Part shown: in pieces, positions 43,413 to 52,600 of the stretch
How positions within the stretch are numbered: the stretch's first letter is position 1
How the letters are laid out: every line of letters starts with the position of its first letter
Assembly (NCBI GenBank): GCA_016191335.1
Contig: JACPOW010000090.1
Coordinates: 1 to 64,000 of the forward strand
Source of the DNA: Elusimicrobiota bacterium
GTDB lineage: Bacteria > Elusimicrobiota > Elusimicrobia > UBA1565 > UBA9628
Direction of reading: 5' to 3'
DNA: 64,000 nt
Notes under the pieces: generated by a model
What the model was told of the DNA's origin: nothing
What the model saw: only the letters and a program-made list of their open reading frames with translations
The model's database searches: none
Position numbers and translations under genes: made by a program

Positions 43413-44813
43413 TCATTTGAACCAGAACGCGAGATACAGGCCGGCGACCGCGATGTTCACGAAGCTCCAGGGGAGCAGGAACTTCCAGGTGAAATCCATC
43501 AGCTGGTCGACCCGGAAGCGGGGCAAGGTCCAGCGGATCCACAGGAAGACGAACATCATCAGCATCGCCTTGCCCAGCATCCACATCCAGCTGGGGATCA
43601 GGGTGAAAGGGACCGCGTTGATCGGCGACGCTCCCCCTCCCAGGAAGAACGTGGCCAGCAGGAACGAGCCGAGCAGCACGTACGCGTACTCGGCGAGGAA
43701 GAAGATGGACCACTTCATGCCCGAGTACTCGGTGTGGAAGCCGCTGACGAGCTCGGACTCGGCCTCGGGGATGTCGAAGGGCGTGCGGTTCGTCTCGGCC
43801 ACCGACGCGATCAGGAAGATCACGAAGGCCAGCTGCCCGACGACGGGGTAGAAGATGAACCAACGCGGGACGATCCCGTGCCAGTACCCGGCCTGCGCGT
43901 TCGAGATGACCTGCAGGTCGAGCGAGCCGGCGAACATCAGGACGGGGACCACGGAGAAGCCGCGCGGCAGCTCGTAGCTGACGATCTGCGCGGCGCCGCG
44001 CAGGCCGCCGAGCAGGGAGTACTTGTTGCCCGAGGCCCAGCCCGCCATCACGACGCCGATCACCGAGATGCCGGCGAAGGCGAAGATGTACAGCGTGCCG
44101 ATGTCGAGGCTGGCGGCGGCGAGGTTGTCGCCGAAGAGGACGGGCGCGAAGGCGATGATGCAGGGCGCGACGACCAGCCCCGGGGCCAGGGCGTGCACCC
44201 ACTTGTCGGCCGCGGCCGGCGTGACGTCTTCCTTTAAGAAGAGCTTGACGCCGTCGAGGGCCGTCTGCGCCCACCCGTGGAAGTTCCAGCCTTTCGGGCT
44301 GCCGGCGTAGGTGGGGCCCACGCGCGTCTGGATGTGGGCCGAGATCTTGCGCTCCCACCAGATTGACCAGAGGCCGTTGATGAGGACGACGTGGACGACG
44401 GCGAGGACCTTGATCGCGACCCAGACCGCGTCGACGGCCACGGGGGCGAGCCCCTTGGCGGCGGCGAAGGCGGTCATGAACGCGTAAAGCTTGTCGCCGA
44501 GCGCGGCGAGCTCGCCGATGAGGCCGGCGGTGACGCCGAGGCCGAGGAAGATCCCGGCGAGCATGCCGGCGCCCCACTGGAAGCCGGGCTTCGACCAGCG
44601 GTTGGCGAAGCGCTCGGTGGGCCAGGTGGAGAAGCGGTCCTCGATGAGTCGGCCGTCCTTGCGGTTCAGCACCGGCTCCGGAGGGACATACTTCGGGGCG
44701 GCCGGTTTGGGAGCGGCGGCAGCGGGGGCCGCAGCGGCGGGCGCGGGCGAGGGTGCCGCTGCCGCGGGTTCGGGCTTCTTCTGGTCGTCGGGATTGGGTT
44801 TGGGGGCGGTCAT
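43413..44813 (-). CDS. nuoH: NADH-quinone oxidoreductase subunit H
   Basis: A 466-residue membrane subunit forming the quinone chamber. It has WWERKISAHIQTRVGPTYAG, FKEDVTP-like (here FLKEDVTPA), GGLRGAAQIVSYELP and SVAETNRTPFDIPEAESELVSGFHTEY. The first about 85 residues are an added Ala/Pro-rich tail (PAAAAPSPAPAAAAPAAAAP), making it much longer than the roughly 325-residue E. coli subunit. Confidence 0.94.
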   Translation of the reverse strand: MTAPKPNPDDQKKPEPAAAAPSPAPAAAAPAAAAPKPAAPKYVPPEPVLNRKDGRLIEDRFSTWPTERFANRWSKPGFQWGAGMLAGIFLGLGVTAGLIGELAALGDKLYAFMTAFAAAKGLAPVAVDAVWVAIKVLAVVHVVLINGLWSIWWERKISAHIQTRVGPTYAGSPKGWNFHGWAQTALDGVKLFLKEDVTPAAADKWVHALAPGLVVAPCIIAFAPVLFGDNLAAASLDIGTLYIFAFAGISVIGVVMAGWASGNKYSLLGGLRGAAQIVSYELPRGFSVVPVLMFAGSLDLQVISNAQAGYWHGIVPRWFIFYPVVGQLAFVIFLIASVAETNRTPFDIPEAESELVSGFHTEYSGMKWSIFFLAEYAYVLLGSFLLATFFLGGGASPINAVPFTLIPSWMWMLGKAMLMMFVFLWIRWTLPRFRVDQLMDFTWKFLLPWSFVNIAVAGLYLAFWFK

Positions 44814-44814
44814 G

Positions 44815-45960
44815 TTATCTGTCCACCTCGCCGAGGACGATGTCGATGGAGCCCAGGAGCGCGATCACGTCGGAGACCTTCATGCCGACGAGCTTCTCCT
44901 GGAGCATCGCGAGATTGATGAACGACGGCGCGTGCACGTGCATGCGGAACGGCGAGATGCCGCCGTCGGAGGCGAGGTAGATGCCGAGGTCGCCGCGCGC
45001 GCCTTCGACGTGGGCGTAGGCCTCTCCGGGGGCGGGCTTGGGGATCTTCGCGACGCCGGGGGCCATGAACGGGCCGGCCGGGAGCTTGGCGATCGCAGCC
45101 TCGATGATGCGGATGGACTGGCGCATCTCCTGCACGCGGCAGAAGTAGCGGTCCCAGCAGGAGCCGGTCTTGCCCAGGGGCACGTCGAACTCGTAGTTCT
45201 CGTAGCCGCTGTACGGGTCGGACTTGCGCACGTCGTGGTTGACGCCGGAGCCGCGCAGGTTCGGGCCGGACAGCGCCCAGCCCACGGCCTCCTCGGGGGA
45301 GACGATCCCGACGCCCTGGGTGCGGGCCATGAAGATCGGGTTGTACGTCAGCAAGGTGTCGTACTCGTCGAGGCGGGGCTTGAAGTACTCGACGAACTCC
45401 TTCGTGCGCTTCAGCCAGTCCTCGGACGCGTCCGTCATCACGCCGCCGAGGCGGATGTAGTTGTAGGTCAGGCGCGCGCCGCAGATCATCTCGAAGAGGT
45501 CGAGGATCATCTCGCGCTCGCGGAAGGCGTACAGGAACGGCGTGTACGCGCCGAGGTCGATGCCGTACGTCCCGAAGAACAGGAGGTGCGAGGCGACGCG
45601 GTTCATCTCGCACATGATCACGCGCAGGGCGTCGGCGCGCGGGGTGGCCTTGACGCCCATGAGCTTCTCGGCGGCGAGGCAGAAGACGAGGTTGTTGGGC
45701 ATCGCCGCGACGTAGTCCCACCGGTCCGTGAGCACGACGCAGTGGTGGTAGTTGCGGACCTCGGCGAGCTTCTCGGTGCCGCGGTGCAGGTAGCCGATGT
45801 CGGGCACGGCGTTGACGATGACCTCGCCGTTGATCGTGAGGCCGATGCGCAGCACGCCGTGCGTGGACGGGTGCTGCGGGCCGAGGTTGATGAACAGCTG
45901 GTCGGACTTGAGGCCGGGCATCGTCGAGGCGTCGGCGCCGGAAGCCATGATATTACTCAT
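44815..45960 (-). CDS. nuoD: NADH-quinone oxidoreductase subunit D
   Basis: A 381-residue 49-kDa subunit lining the quinone site. [12 protein letters not shown] (quinone-site His), [13 protein letters not shown] (about 56-67), and C-terminal [11 protein letters not shown] are diagnostic. It is separate from nuoC. The LHRGTEK Arg60 region is of interest as a possible target of the neighbouring MidA-type methyltransferase. Overlaps nuoC by 8 bases. Confidence 0.94.
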   Translation of the reverse strand: MSNIMASGADASTMPGLKSDQLFINLGPQHPSTHGVLRIGLTINGEVIVNAVPDIGYLHRGTEKLAEVRNYHHCVVLTDRWDYVAAMPNNLVFCLAAEKLMGVKATPRADALRVIMCEMNRVASHLLFFGTYGIDLGAYTPFLYAFREREMILDLFEMICGARLTYNYIRLGGVMTDASEDWLKRTKEFVEYFKPRLDEYDTLLTYNPIFMARTQGVGIVSPEEAVGWALSGPNLRGSGVNHDVRKSDPYSGYENYEFDVPLGKTGSCWDRYFCRVQEMRQSIRIIEAAIAKLPAGPFMAPGVAKIPKPAPGEAYAHVEGARGDLGIYLASDGGISPFRMHVHAPSFINLAMLQEKLVGMKVSDVIALLGSIDIVLGEVDR

Positions 45961-46519
45961 CGAAGCGGTCCTTGATGTGGACGTAGTCTTTGCGCAGGGG
46001 GTGTCCCTGGATGAAATCGGGGGTCAGGATCTTGGTCAGGTTCGGGTGCCCTTCGAACCGGACGCCGAGCAGGTCGAAGGTCTCGCGCTCCTGCCAGTCC
46101 GCGCTCTTGAACAGCGGCACGAGGCTCGGGACGCTGACGTTCTCGCGGGGCTGCTCGAGGCGGACGAACACCCGGGCGCGCTCCTTGACGGAGAAGAAGA
46201 CGTAGAGCAGGTCCATCACGGGGCGGTACGGGTAGCCGGCGGTCGGGGCCGACTCGATCTGCGGCGTGCCCCCCTCGGGCAGGAACGGATTGAAGTTCTG
46301 CTGGCGGATGTAGCCCTTCATGTCCACGGGGCCGAGCAGGTCGGTGGCGGTCACCGTCTCGAGCATGTCGAAGCCGGCGTCCTTCAGCCACTGGGCGAAC
46401 GGGACGAGCTCGTCCTTGGCGGCGAGCCGGACCGTCGGGTAATCCTTCACCTGGACGGCGGCCTTCTCGATCTTGGGGAACTTCGCTTGGATCTTGGCGA
46501 AAATCTCGTCGTTGGTCAT
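45953..46519 (-). CDS. nuoC: NADH-quinone oxidoreductase subunit C
   Basis: A 188-residue 30-kDa subunit. The signature [36 protein letters not shown] is complete. It bridges NuoB and NuoD. Confidence 0.93.
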   Translation of the reverse strand: MTNDEIFAKIQAKFPKIEKAAVQVKDYPTVRLAAKDELVPFAQWLKDAGFDMLETVTATDLLGPVDMKGYIRQQNFNPFLPEGGTPQIESAPTAGYPYRPVMDLLYVFFSVKERARVFVRLEQPRENVSVPSLVPLFKSADWQERETFDLLGVRFEGHPNLTKILTPDFIQGHPLRKDYVHIKDRFDE

Positions 46520-46523
46520 AATC

Positions 46524-47072
46524 TCAGCCGTTGATGTCGCGGCTGCCCTTTTCCTGCTGGACGGTCGCGAGGCCCTTCTTGAGCGACATCTTGGCGATCT
46601 TTTCCTGGAGCTTGACGACGGCGTACTGCAGCGCCTCGGGGCGCGGCGGGCAGCCGGCGATGTAGACGTCGACGGGGACGATGCGGTCCACGCCCTTGAG
46701 CACGGAGTAGGAGTCGTAGTACGGGCCGCCGCAGTTGGCGCAGGAGCCCATCGAGATCACGAAGCGGGGCTCGGGCATCTGGTGGTAGATCTCGAGGATC
46801 GGCTCGGCCATCTTCTTGCACACCGTGCCGGCGACGATCATCACGTCGGCCTGGCGCGGGCTGGCGCGCGGGATGACGCCCATGCGGTCGAAGTCGAGGC
46901 GCGACGCGTAGGAGGCCATCATCTCGATGGCGCAGCAGGCGAGGCCGAAGGTCATCGGCCACATCGACTGGCGGCGGCCCAGGTCGATGAAATAATCCGA
47001 GGTCGTCAGGAGGAGCTCCCCTCCCGGCAGGCCCTTGGTCAGTCCCGGCAGCTTCTCGAGGATCATGGCCAT
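46524..47072 (-). CDS. nuoB: NADH-quinone oxidoreductase subunit B
   Basis: A 182-residue subunit with cluster N2. Ligands lie in [25 protein letters not shown] and GCPPRPEAL. The start is ATG 47072 (MAMILEK), with a second ATG at 47066; it follows nuoA by 5 bases and the Shine-Dalgarno is weak. Confidence 0.92.
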   Translation of the reverse strand: MAMILEKLPGLTKGLPGGELLLTTSDYFIDLGRRQSMWPMTFGLACCAIEMMASYASRLDFDRMGVIPRASPRQADVMIVAGTVCKKMAEPILEIYHQMPEPRFVISMGSCANCGGPYYDSYSVLKGVDRIVPVDVYIAGCPPRPEALQYAVVKLQEKIAKMSLKKGLATVQQEKGSRDING

Positions 47073-47077
47073 AGTTT

Positions 47078-47434
47078 TTATTCCCAGCTCAGGGCGCCCT
47101 TGCGCCACGCGAACGCGAGCCCCAGCAGCAGGATCGCGATGAAGATCCCCATCTCCACGAGGGCGAGGGTGCCGAGCTCGCGCGCGGTCACCGCCCACGG
47201 ATAGACGTAGAGGACCTCGACGTCGAACAGCACGAAGAGCAGGGCGAAGACGTGGAAGCGGATGTTGAGCTTGACCTCGGTCGAGCCGACGGCGGGGATG
47301 CCGCACTCGTAGGTGCTCTCCTTGCGCGCGTACGGGACGCTCGGGCGCAGGATCTTGGCCAGGCCGAGCGTGACCGCGGCGAAGCCGACCGCGACGATCA
47401 CGAAGGCGTAGACGACGGCATAGGCGCTCATCAT
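47078..47434 (-). CDS. nuoA: NADH-quinone oxidoreductase subunit A
   Basis: A 118-residue membrane subunit with three helices, [10 protein letters not shown] (the Cys of the quinone-side loop) and [17 protein letters not shown] precedes the ATG at 47434, which overlaps the methyltransferase stop (ATGATGA). Confidence 0.94.
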   Translation of the reverse strand: MMSAYAVVYAFVIVAVGFAAVTLGLAKILRPSVPYARKESTYECGIPAVGSTEVKLNIRFHVFALLFVLFDVEVLYVYPWAVTARELGTLALVEMGIFIAILLLGLAFAWRKGALSWE

Positions 47435-48432
47435 TTCGCTTTCCTCTGTATAAGGACCTTGAAGACCTCTCCCATCCCTTCCGGATGGATGAGGGTCTTG
47501 AGCTTGGCGCGCTCGCGGTAGGCCGCGGAGTCGTCGCCGGCGGCGGCTTCGAGGAAGCCGAGCATCCCGCCCTCGATCAGGAACTTGGACAGGCTCTCGA
47601 AGGACTCGAGCCCGAGCTTCGCGGAATAGCCCGCCCCGATCAGCGCCTCGAAGTCCACGGACGCGGTCAGATCGCGCGCGCCCGGCTCGCGGGTGAGCTC
47701 GGTCTCCACGGCGTGGCGGTGGAACGCGCGCGGCGGGTTCGCCGTGCCGGGGGCGAAGCGCTTGCCGTAGTCGATGGTGACGACGAAGCCTTCCTCGATC
47801 CGGGCGGCGGCGGCCGCGATCCAGGCCTTGGCCTCGAGGCTGACCGCGTGGCGCTCCCCCTCCTGCAGGCGTCCGGCGAGCGCGGCGGCGTGGGGCGCGA
47901 GCTCGGGACGGGACAGCGGGCCGCACACCTCCCGGTTCTCCGCGTCGACGAAGACCTCCTGGACCTTCCCTTCGCGCGCCTCGAGCAGGTGCACCGGCAG
48001 GGCGTCGAGCAGTTCGTTCGAGTAGAGCACGCCTGAGAAGCGCGGGAGCTTCGAGATCTCGGTGCAGGCGGTCACCGGCACGCCGAACGCGGTGAGGCGG
48101 CGGACCGCCGTCGTCAGGTCCTTGCGCCCGCGCTCGACGAGGACGAAGGACACGCGGGCCGCGAGGGCCGGGTGCTTCTCCCTCAGGCGGCGCGCGACCT
48201 GGCACGCCAAGGTCCCGTCGCCGCAGCCGGCCTCCGCTATACGAAGGAGGCCGCGCGGCTCGAGCTTCGCCACCCGCTCCAGAAGGAGCGCCAGCCTGTC
48301 GGCCAGCACGGCCCCGAAGGCGGAGTGAAGCTCGGGAGCGGTGTAGAAATCCGCGGCCTTCTCGCGGATGGAATAATAGCCCCGTTCAGGGTCGTATAGC
48401 GCGGACTCCATGAAGTCCCTGAACGAGCGCAT
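47431..48432 (-). CDS. MidA/NDUFAF7-type SAM-dependent methyltransferase
   Basis: A 333-residue protein of the MidA/NDUFAF7 family (COG1565). Typical are [18 protein letters not shown] at the start, [19 protein letters not shown], the SAM motif [30 protein letters not shown] and TIDYGKRF. Mitochondrial NDUFAF7 methylates an arginine of the NDUFS2 (NuoD) subunit and is needed for complex I assembly. Here the gene overlaps nuoA by ATGA, so it is coupled to the complex it may modify. It follows the histone gene by 12 bases. Confidence 0.85.
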   Translation of the reverse strand: MRSFRDFMESALYDPERGYYSIREKAADFYTAPELHSAFGAVLADRLALLLERVAKLEPRGLLRIAEAGCGDGTLACQVARRLREKHPALAARVSFVLVERGRKDLTTAVRRLTAFGVPVTACTEISKLPRFSGVLYSNELLDALPVHLLEAREGKVQEVFVDAENREVCGPLSRPELAPHAAALAGRLQEGERHAVSLEAKAWIAAAAARIEEGFVVTIDYGKRFAPGTANPPRAFHRHAVETELTREPGARDLTASVDFEALIGAGYSAKLGLESFESLSKFLIEGGMLGFLEAAAGDDSAAYRERAKLKTLIHPEGMGEVFKVLIQRKAK

Positions 48433-48444
48433 CGCCAGATGTCC

Positions 48445-48627
48445 TTAGGCGAGGTCTTCGATGCCGAGCGTCTTCTTCTTGCCTTCGGCCTGGACCTTCT
48501 GGATCGACGCCTTGACGGCGGCCTCGACCTTCGCGGACAGGGCGTCGATGTAATCGCCGCCGGTGCGGAGTCCGGCTTCCTTGACCAGCTTCTTCACCTT
48601 GCTGGCGACGACGAGGGCTTCGGCCAT
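48445..48627 (-). CDS. short bacterial histone (histone-fold protein)
   Basis: A 60-residue protein that reads as one histone fold: helix 1 ASKVKKLVKEAG, loop LRTGGDY, long helix 2 IDALSAKVEAAVKASIQKVQAE, loop GKKKTLG, helix 3 IEDLA. The K/R-K-T-hydrophobic loop with Asp in helix 3 matches archaeal and bacterial (Bd0055/DUF1931-like) histones. AAGGAG lies 8 bases before the ATG. It would bind or bend DNA as a dimer. It is the first gene after the palindromic operator and is 12 bases upstream of the methyltransferase-nuo series, so it is likely cotranscribed with complex I. Confidence 0.8.
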   Translation of the reverse strand: MAEALVVASKVKKLVKEAGLRTGGDYIDALSAKVEAAVKASIQKVQAEGKKKTLGIEDLA

Positions 48628-48672
48628 GTGCAGTTCTCCTTGTTCCGGCTGAGTTCACACGAAAGTCAACGC

Positions 48673-48681
48673 ATTTAAACA
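48673..48681 (-). promoter_or_regulatory. extended -10 promoter of the histone-midA-nuo operon
   Basis: Minus-strand TGT-TTAAAT (-10 at 48673-48678) predicts transcription from 48666 and a 39-base leader with AAGGAG. There is no -35 match; the position is taken by the palindrome, as in activator-dependent promoters. Confidence 0.6.
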
Positions 48682-48691
48682 GAAATGACAT

Positions 48692-48723
48692 GCCCGAACA
48701 TTGACCTAGGTCAATGTTCGGGC
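48692..48723 (-). promoter_or_regulatory. 32-bp perfect palindrome, CRP/FNR-type operator candidate
   Basis: The two 16-base halves are exact inverted repeats about the centre between 48707 and 48708, with core TTGACCTAGGTCAA, i.e. TTGAC-N4-GTCAA. FNR/DNR-like regulators bind TTGAT-N4-ATCAA and variants. Measured from the predicted start at 48666, the centre is at -41.5, the class II activator position. It is also just downstream of a tRNA gene and could form a hairpin in its transcript, but no T run follows at once. Confidence 0.6.
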
Positions 48724-48745
48724 GTCTTGCGCGTCTTCCAAATCT

Positions 48746-48817
48746 TGGCGCCGGGAAGGATCGAACTTCCGACATGGCGCTTATGAAACGCCCGCTCTAC
48801 CACTGAGCTACGGCGCC
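48746..48817 (-). tRNA. tRNA with anticodon CAT (Met, elongator, or Ile2)
   Basis: A full cloverleaf is visible: acceptor GGCGCCG/CGGCGCC, D stem GCTC/GAGC, anticodon stem GGCGT/GCGCC with loop TTCATAA, T stem GGAAG/CTTCC with loop TTCGATC, discriminator A. No CCA is encoded. The paired first base (G1-C72) argues against initiator tRNA, which has a mismatch there. Elongator Met and lysidine-modified Ile cannot be separated by eye. Confidence 0.9.
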
Positions 48818-48855
48818 GGAAGGCCGACATTGTATCACAAGCGCGACGAATTGTG

Positions 48856-48861
48856 TAGTAT
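48856..48861 (+). promoter_or_regulatory. -10 element before the response regulator
   Basis: TAGTAT ends 6 bases before the ATG at 48867, predicting a leaderless transcript. A TTGTAT at 48830-48835 is 20 bp away, too far to be convincing as -35. Confidence 0.4.
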
Positions 48862-48866
48862 GACTC

Positions 48867-49550
48867 ATGGCCAAGAAGATCACCGTCGCGAAAAAGATCA
48901 CCGTCGTCATCGCCGACGACCAGACCCTGTTCCGCGAGGGCATCAAGGACCTTCTCGAGAACGAGAAGAACATCGCCGTCATCGGCGAGGCCGCCGACGG
49001 CCGCGAGGCGCTGAGGCTCGTCAAGAAGCTGAAGCCGAACGTGATCCTCCTCGACATCAAGCTCCCCCACATGGACGGCATCGAGGCGACCCGCCAGATC
49101 CACAAGGACTGCCCCACCACCAACGTCCTGATCCTGTCTTCCTACGAGGACGAGGCCCACGTGATGGAGGCCATCCAGGCCGGCGCGAACGGATATCTCT
49201 CGAAGATGCTCCCCGCCGCGGAGCTCGTCAACGCGCTGAAGACCTTCGCCAACCAGGGCGTGATGATCCCTCAGCCCGTGATGAGCAAGCTCATCGACGG
49301 CCTGCGCCAGATGGGCTCGGCCAACTCCGAGGCGAGCCTCGTCGCGCTGACCAAGACCGAGATCAAGGTCCTCTCCAACCTCGGGCAGGGCCAGTCCAAC
49401 AAGGAGATCGCGGCCTCGCTCGCGTGCAGCGTCAAGACGATCAAGAACCATCTCAACAGCATGTTCCAGAAGCTGAGCGTGTCGAACCGGACCGAAGCCG
49501 TGGTCAAGGGCATCGACATGGGTCTGATCTCCGCCGAGAAAGCCGACTGA
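48867..49550 (+). CDS. NarL/LuxR-family response regulator
   Basis: A 227-residue regulator. The receiver has the acidic pair (IADDQ), the phospho-acceptor Asp63 (ILLDIKLP), Ser91/Ser92 and Lys113. The C-terminal LuxR-type helix-turn-helix is LTKTEIKVLSNLGQGQSNKEIAASLACSVKTIKNHLNSMFQKL. The first 13 residues contain a direct repeat KKITVAKKITV, so the true start could be shorter. No histidine kinase is nearby. Its targets are unknown. Confidence 0.9.
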   Translation: MAKKITVAKKITVVIADDQTLFREGIKDLLENEKNIAVIGEAADGREALRLVKKLKPNVILLDIKLPHMDGIEATRQIHKDCPTTNVLILSSYEDEAHVMEAIQAGANGYLSKMLPAAELVNALKTFANQGVMIPQPVMSKLIDGLRQMGSANSEASLVALTKTEIKVLSNLGQGQSNKEIAASLACSVKTIKNHLNSMFQKLSVSNRTEAVVKGIDMGLISAEKAD

Positions 49551-49582
49551 GGTTGCTCTAAGGCCTTCCTCCGCCGCAACCC

Positions 49583-49605
49583 CGCCGGGCGTCTCGCGCC
49601 CGGCG
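49583..49605 (+). terminator. possible terminator after the response regulator
   Basis: A 9-bp GC-rich stem (49583-49591 with 49597-49605, loop TCTCG) lies 32 bases after the stop. The following bases are only pyrimidine-rich, without a solid T run, so termination may be weak or factor-dependent. Confidence 0.4.
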
Positions 49606-49643
49606 ACCCGTATCACCCCGTCTTCCTCTTAATATATACGGCA

Positions 49644-49672
49644 TTGACAGGGATGTGACCCGGGGCTATCCT
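49644..49672 (+). promoter_or_regulatory. consensus promoter of the subtilase operon
   Basis: A perfect TTGACA (49644-49649), 17-bp spacer and TATCCT (49667-49672) predict a start at 49679, 2 bases before the ATG. This is the best -35/-10 pair in the window. Confidence 0.75.
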
Positions 49673-49680
49673 GAGCGGAG

Positions 49681-52600
49681 ATGGGTTTCCCGCGCAGGAC
49701 GGTGATGCTCGGGGCGGTGCTGGCCGCGTCCCTCCTCGGGGCGACGGCGGCGTCCGCTCAGACCGCGAAGATCGACGCGCGCATCCGCGCGCGCCGCGCC
49801 GCGTCCTCGGGCGGATACGCTCCGGCGGGCGCCGGCGGCGCCGCCGCGGGCCCCCGCCGCTCCGTCCTCATCCGGGTCGCTCCCGGCACGCCGCTCGCGG
49901 CCCTGCGCGCGGCCTTCCCCGACGCCGAGTTCGGCTCCCAGGCCGGCGACGTCGTCACCGCGCGGGCCAGCGACGCCTCGCTCGACGCCCTCGCCGCCGA
50001 CGGGAGGGTGCGTAAGATCGACGCCGGCGTGCGCACCCGCCCGTTCATGGACGCCGTCCGCTCGAGCTCGACGGCGTCGGGGATCGCCCTCGGCACGATC
50101 TACGGCGCGGCGGCGACCGACCTCGCGGGCGCGACGGGCTCGGGCGTCGTCGTCGGCATCGTCGACACGGGCATCGATTACACGCACCGGGACTTCATGG
50201 TGGACAATTCCTACCCGGGGACGAGCACGTCCCGCATCCTGTACATCTGGGACCAGACGATCAGCTCCCACGCCGGCGGGCCTTTCCCGACCGGCTACAG
50301 CTACGGCGCGCAATACACGCAGGCCCAGCTCACGGCCAAGATCCAGACCGGGGCGGGGACGATCAACACCGAGGACGCCGACGGGCACGGCACGCACGTC
50401 GCCTCGATCGCCGCGGGCGACGGCACCGGGACGAACGGCGCGATCCCGTCGGGGACGTTCAAGGGCGTGGCGCCGAGCGCGGACCTCATCGTCGTGCGCA
50501 CCACCTTCGACACCGCCGACGTCGTGGACGGAGTGGCCTACATCATCGCGCAGGCCGCCGCGGCGGGCAAGCGCGCGGTCGTCAACCTGAGCCTCGGCAC
50601 CCAGTCCGGTCCGCACGACGGGACGTCCGGCTTCGAATCCGCGCTCGGGACCCTCGCCGCGAACACCCCCGTCGTGGTCGCGATGGGCAACGACGGGGCG
50701 TCGAAGCCCCACGCGGGCGCGGACGTCGGCCCGGGCGGCGTGGCGGGGTTCGTCATCGACGTCGACGTGAACAACTCGGGGCAGAACGCGGAGGTCGAGT
50801 TCTGGGTGCCGGGCGCCGACCGCTACACGGCGGAGGTGTCGCTGGGCGGCGTGGGAGGGAGCCTCGTCGCGGGCTACAACTCGATCCAATCGACGACTTT
50901 GGGCGGGCATCTCGTCCAGGTCTACAACAGCACCGACGTGGGCCATCCCAACGGCGACGAGCTCATCTACGTCCGCGTCAACCGGTCCCCGTGGGTCAAC
51001 GTCCCGTCGATCTCCGTGACCCTGACGCGCACCGTCAACGGCGGCAGCGGGCGCGTCGACGGGTGGGTGGATCCGGCGAGCCAGGCGGTCGGCTTCGCCT
51101 CCTACGTGGACAACACCCGGACGCTCAGCGAGCCGGCCTCCGCGCTGAACGTCATCGGCGTGGGCTCGTACGCGTCGAAGAAGTACTGGGACGCGATCGA
51201 CGGGTTCACCTACAACTTCACGAGCCAGGCCAGCCTGGGCTACCTCTCCCAATTCAGTTCTCAGGGCCCCACGCGCGACCTGCGCCAGCAGCCCGAGGTC
51301 GTGGCGCCCGGCGACGTGATCGCGGGAGCCCTCTCGGCGGCGACGACGGCCTACCCCGGGGACAACCTCGTCCTGACGGACGGACGGCACCGGATCCTGC
51401 GCGGGACGAGCATGGCGACCCCCGTCGTGACGGGCATAATCGCCGCGCGCCTGCAGTACGGGCCGACCCGCACCGTCTCCGACATCCGGAGCATACTCCG
51501 CGCCCAGGCGCGCTCGGACGGCGCGACCGGGATCGTTCCCTCGTACGCGTGGGGCTACGGCAAGGCCGCGTCGAGCCCTCAGCCCGTCTCCCCTCCGACG
51601 GGCCTGACCGCGACGACGCTCGGCCCGAGCTCGGTCACCTGGACCTGGAGCGCGGTCGTCGGCGCGGACTCCTACTCCCTGTATTACTCGACGAACCCGA
51701 CGGTGCGCTTCGCGTCGGGCGCCCAATCCCCCTACGTCCACACCGGACTGGCGGCGAACACGACGACGGGCGTCCTGGTCAAGGGCAACGGCGGCGGCGT
51801 GGACGGCCCCGGCGCCTTCATCAGCACCTCGACCTTGGCCGCCCCTCCCGGGGCCCTGCCGACGGCCACTCCGCACGTCGACAGCGTGACCGTCTCCTGG
51901 GCCGCGTGCCCGGCGGCGCCCGCCACGCTCTCCTGCTGGGGCTACTCGGTCACGGCCTCGACCGCGGCCAACGGGAGCGGGACGCAGTTCGCGGCCCTGA
52001 CCTTGAACCGCGCCGACACCTCTCTCGCGGTCACCGGCCTTTCGCCGCTGACGACCTACTACTTCCGCCAGGCGACGCTGAACTACTACGGCGCCGCGAC
52101 CTCGACCGGGCAGGTCCAGGCGACGACCTTGACCGACCTCGTCGCCCCGATCAGCCCTCAGTTCAGCGGCGCGACCGTCTCCTCCATCCGCTTCGACTGG
52201 AACGGAGCCGGGAACGCCTCGGGCCTCACCTACGTCGCTCACGCCTCCACCTCCCCCTCGTTCGCCGGGGTCGTGCTGAGCAGCGCGACGAAGAACTTCT
52301 ACGCGGTCTTCACCGGCATGTCGACGAACGCGAGCTACTACTTCCGCGTCGCCGCGACCGGCGGCCCGTACCTCGTCCCGGGGACCCCGACCGTGACCTT
52401 GGCGGCCGCCCCCGCGCTCTCGACCGCGCCGTACCTGGGGGTCTCCCAGACCGGGTTCACCGTGCAGTGGTCGTCGGGCGGCAACACGGCGGGCACCCAG
52501 TACCGCGCCGAGGCCTCCGCGTCCGCGGATTTCGCGGCGATCGCGGCCTCGTCGACCACGCGCAACGGCTACGCCGCGTTCACCGGCCTGACGCCGAACA

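Noticed and set aside
48692-48723. The palindrome as the intrinsic terminator of the tRNA
   Set aside because: The hairpin would be strong but no T run follows at once, and the position relative to the next promoter fits an operator better. A double role is still possible.
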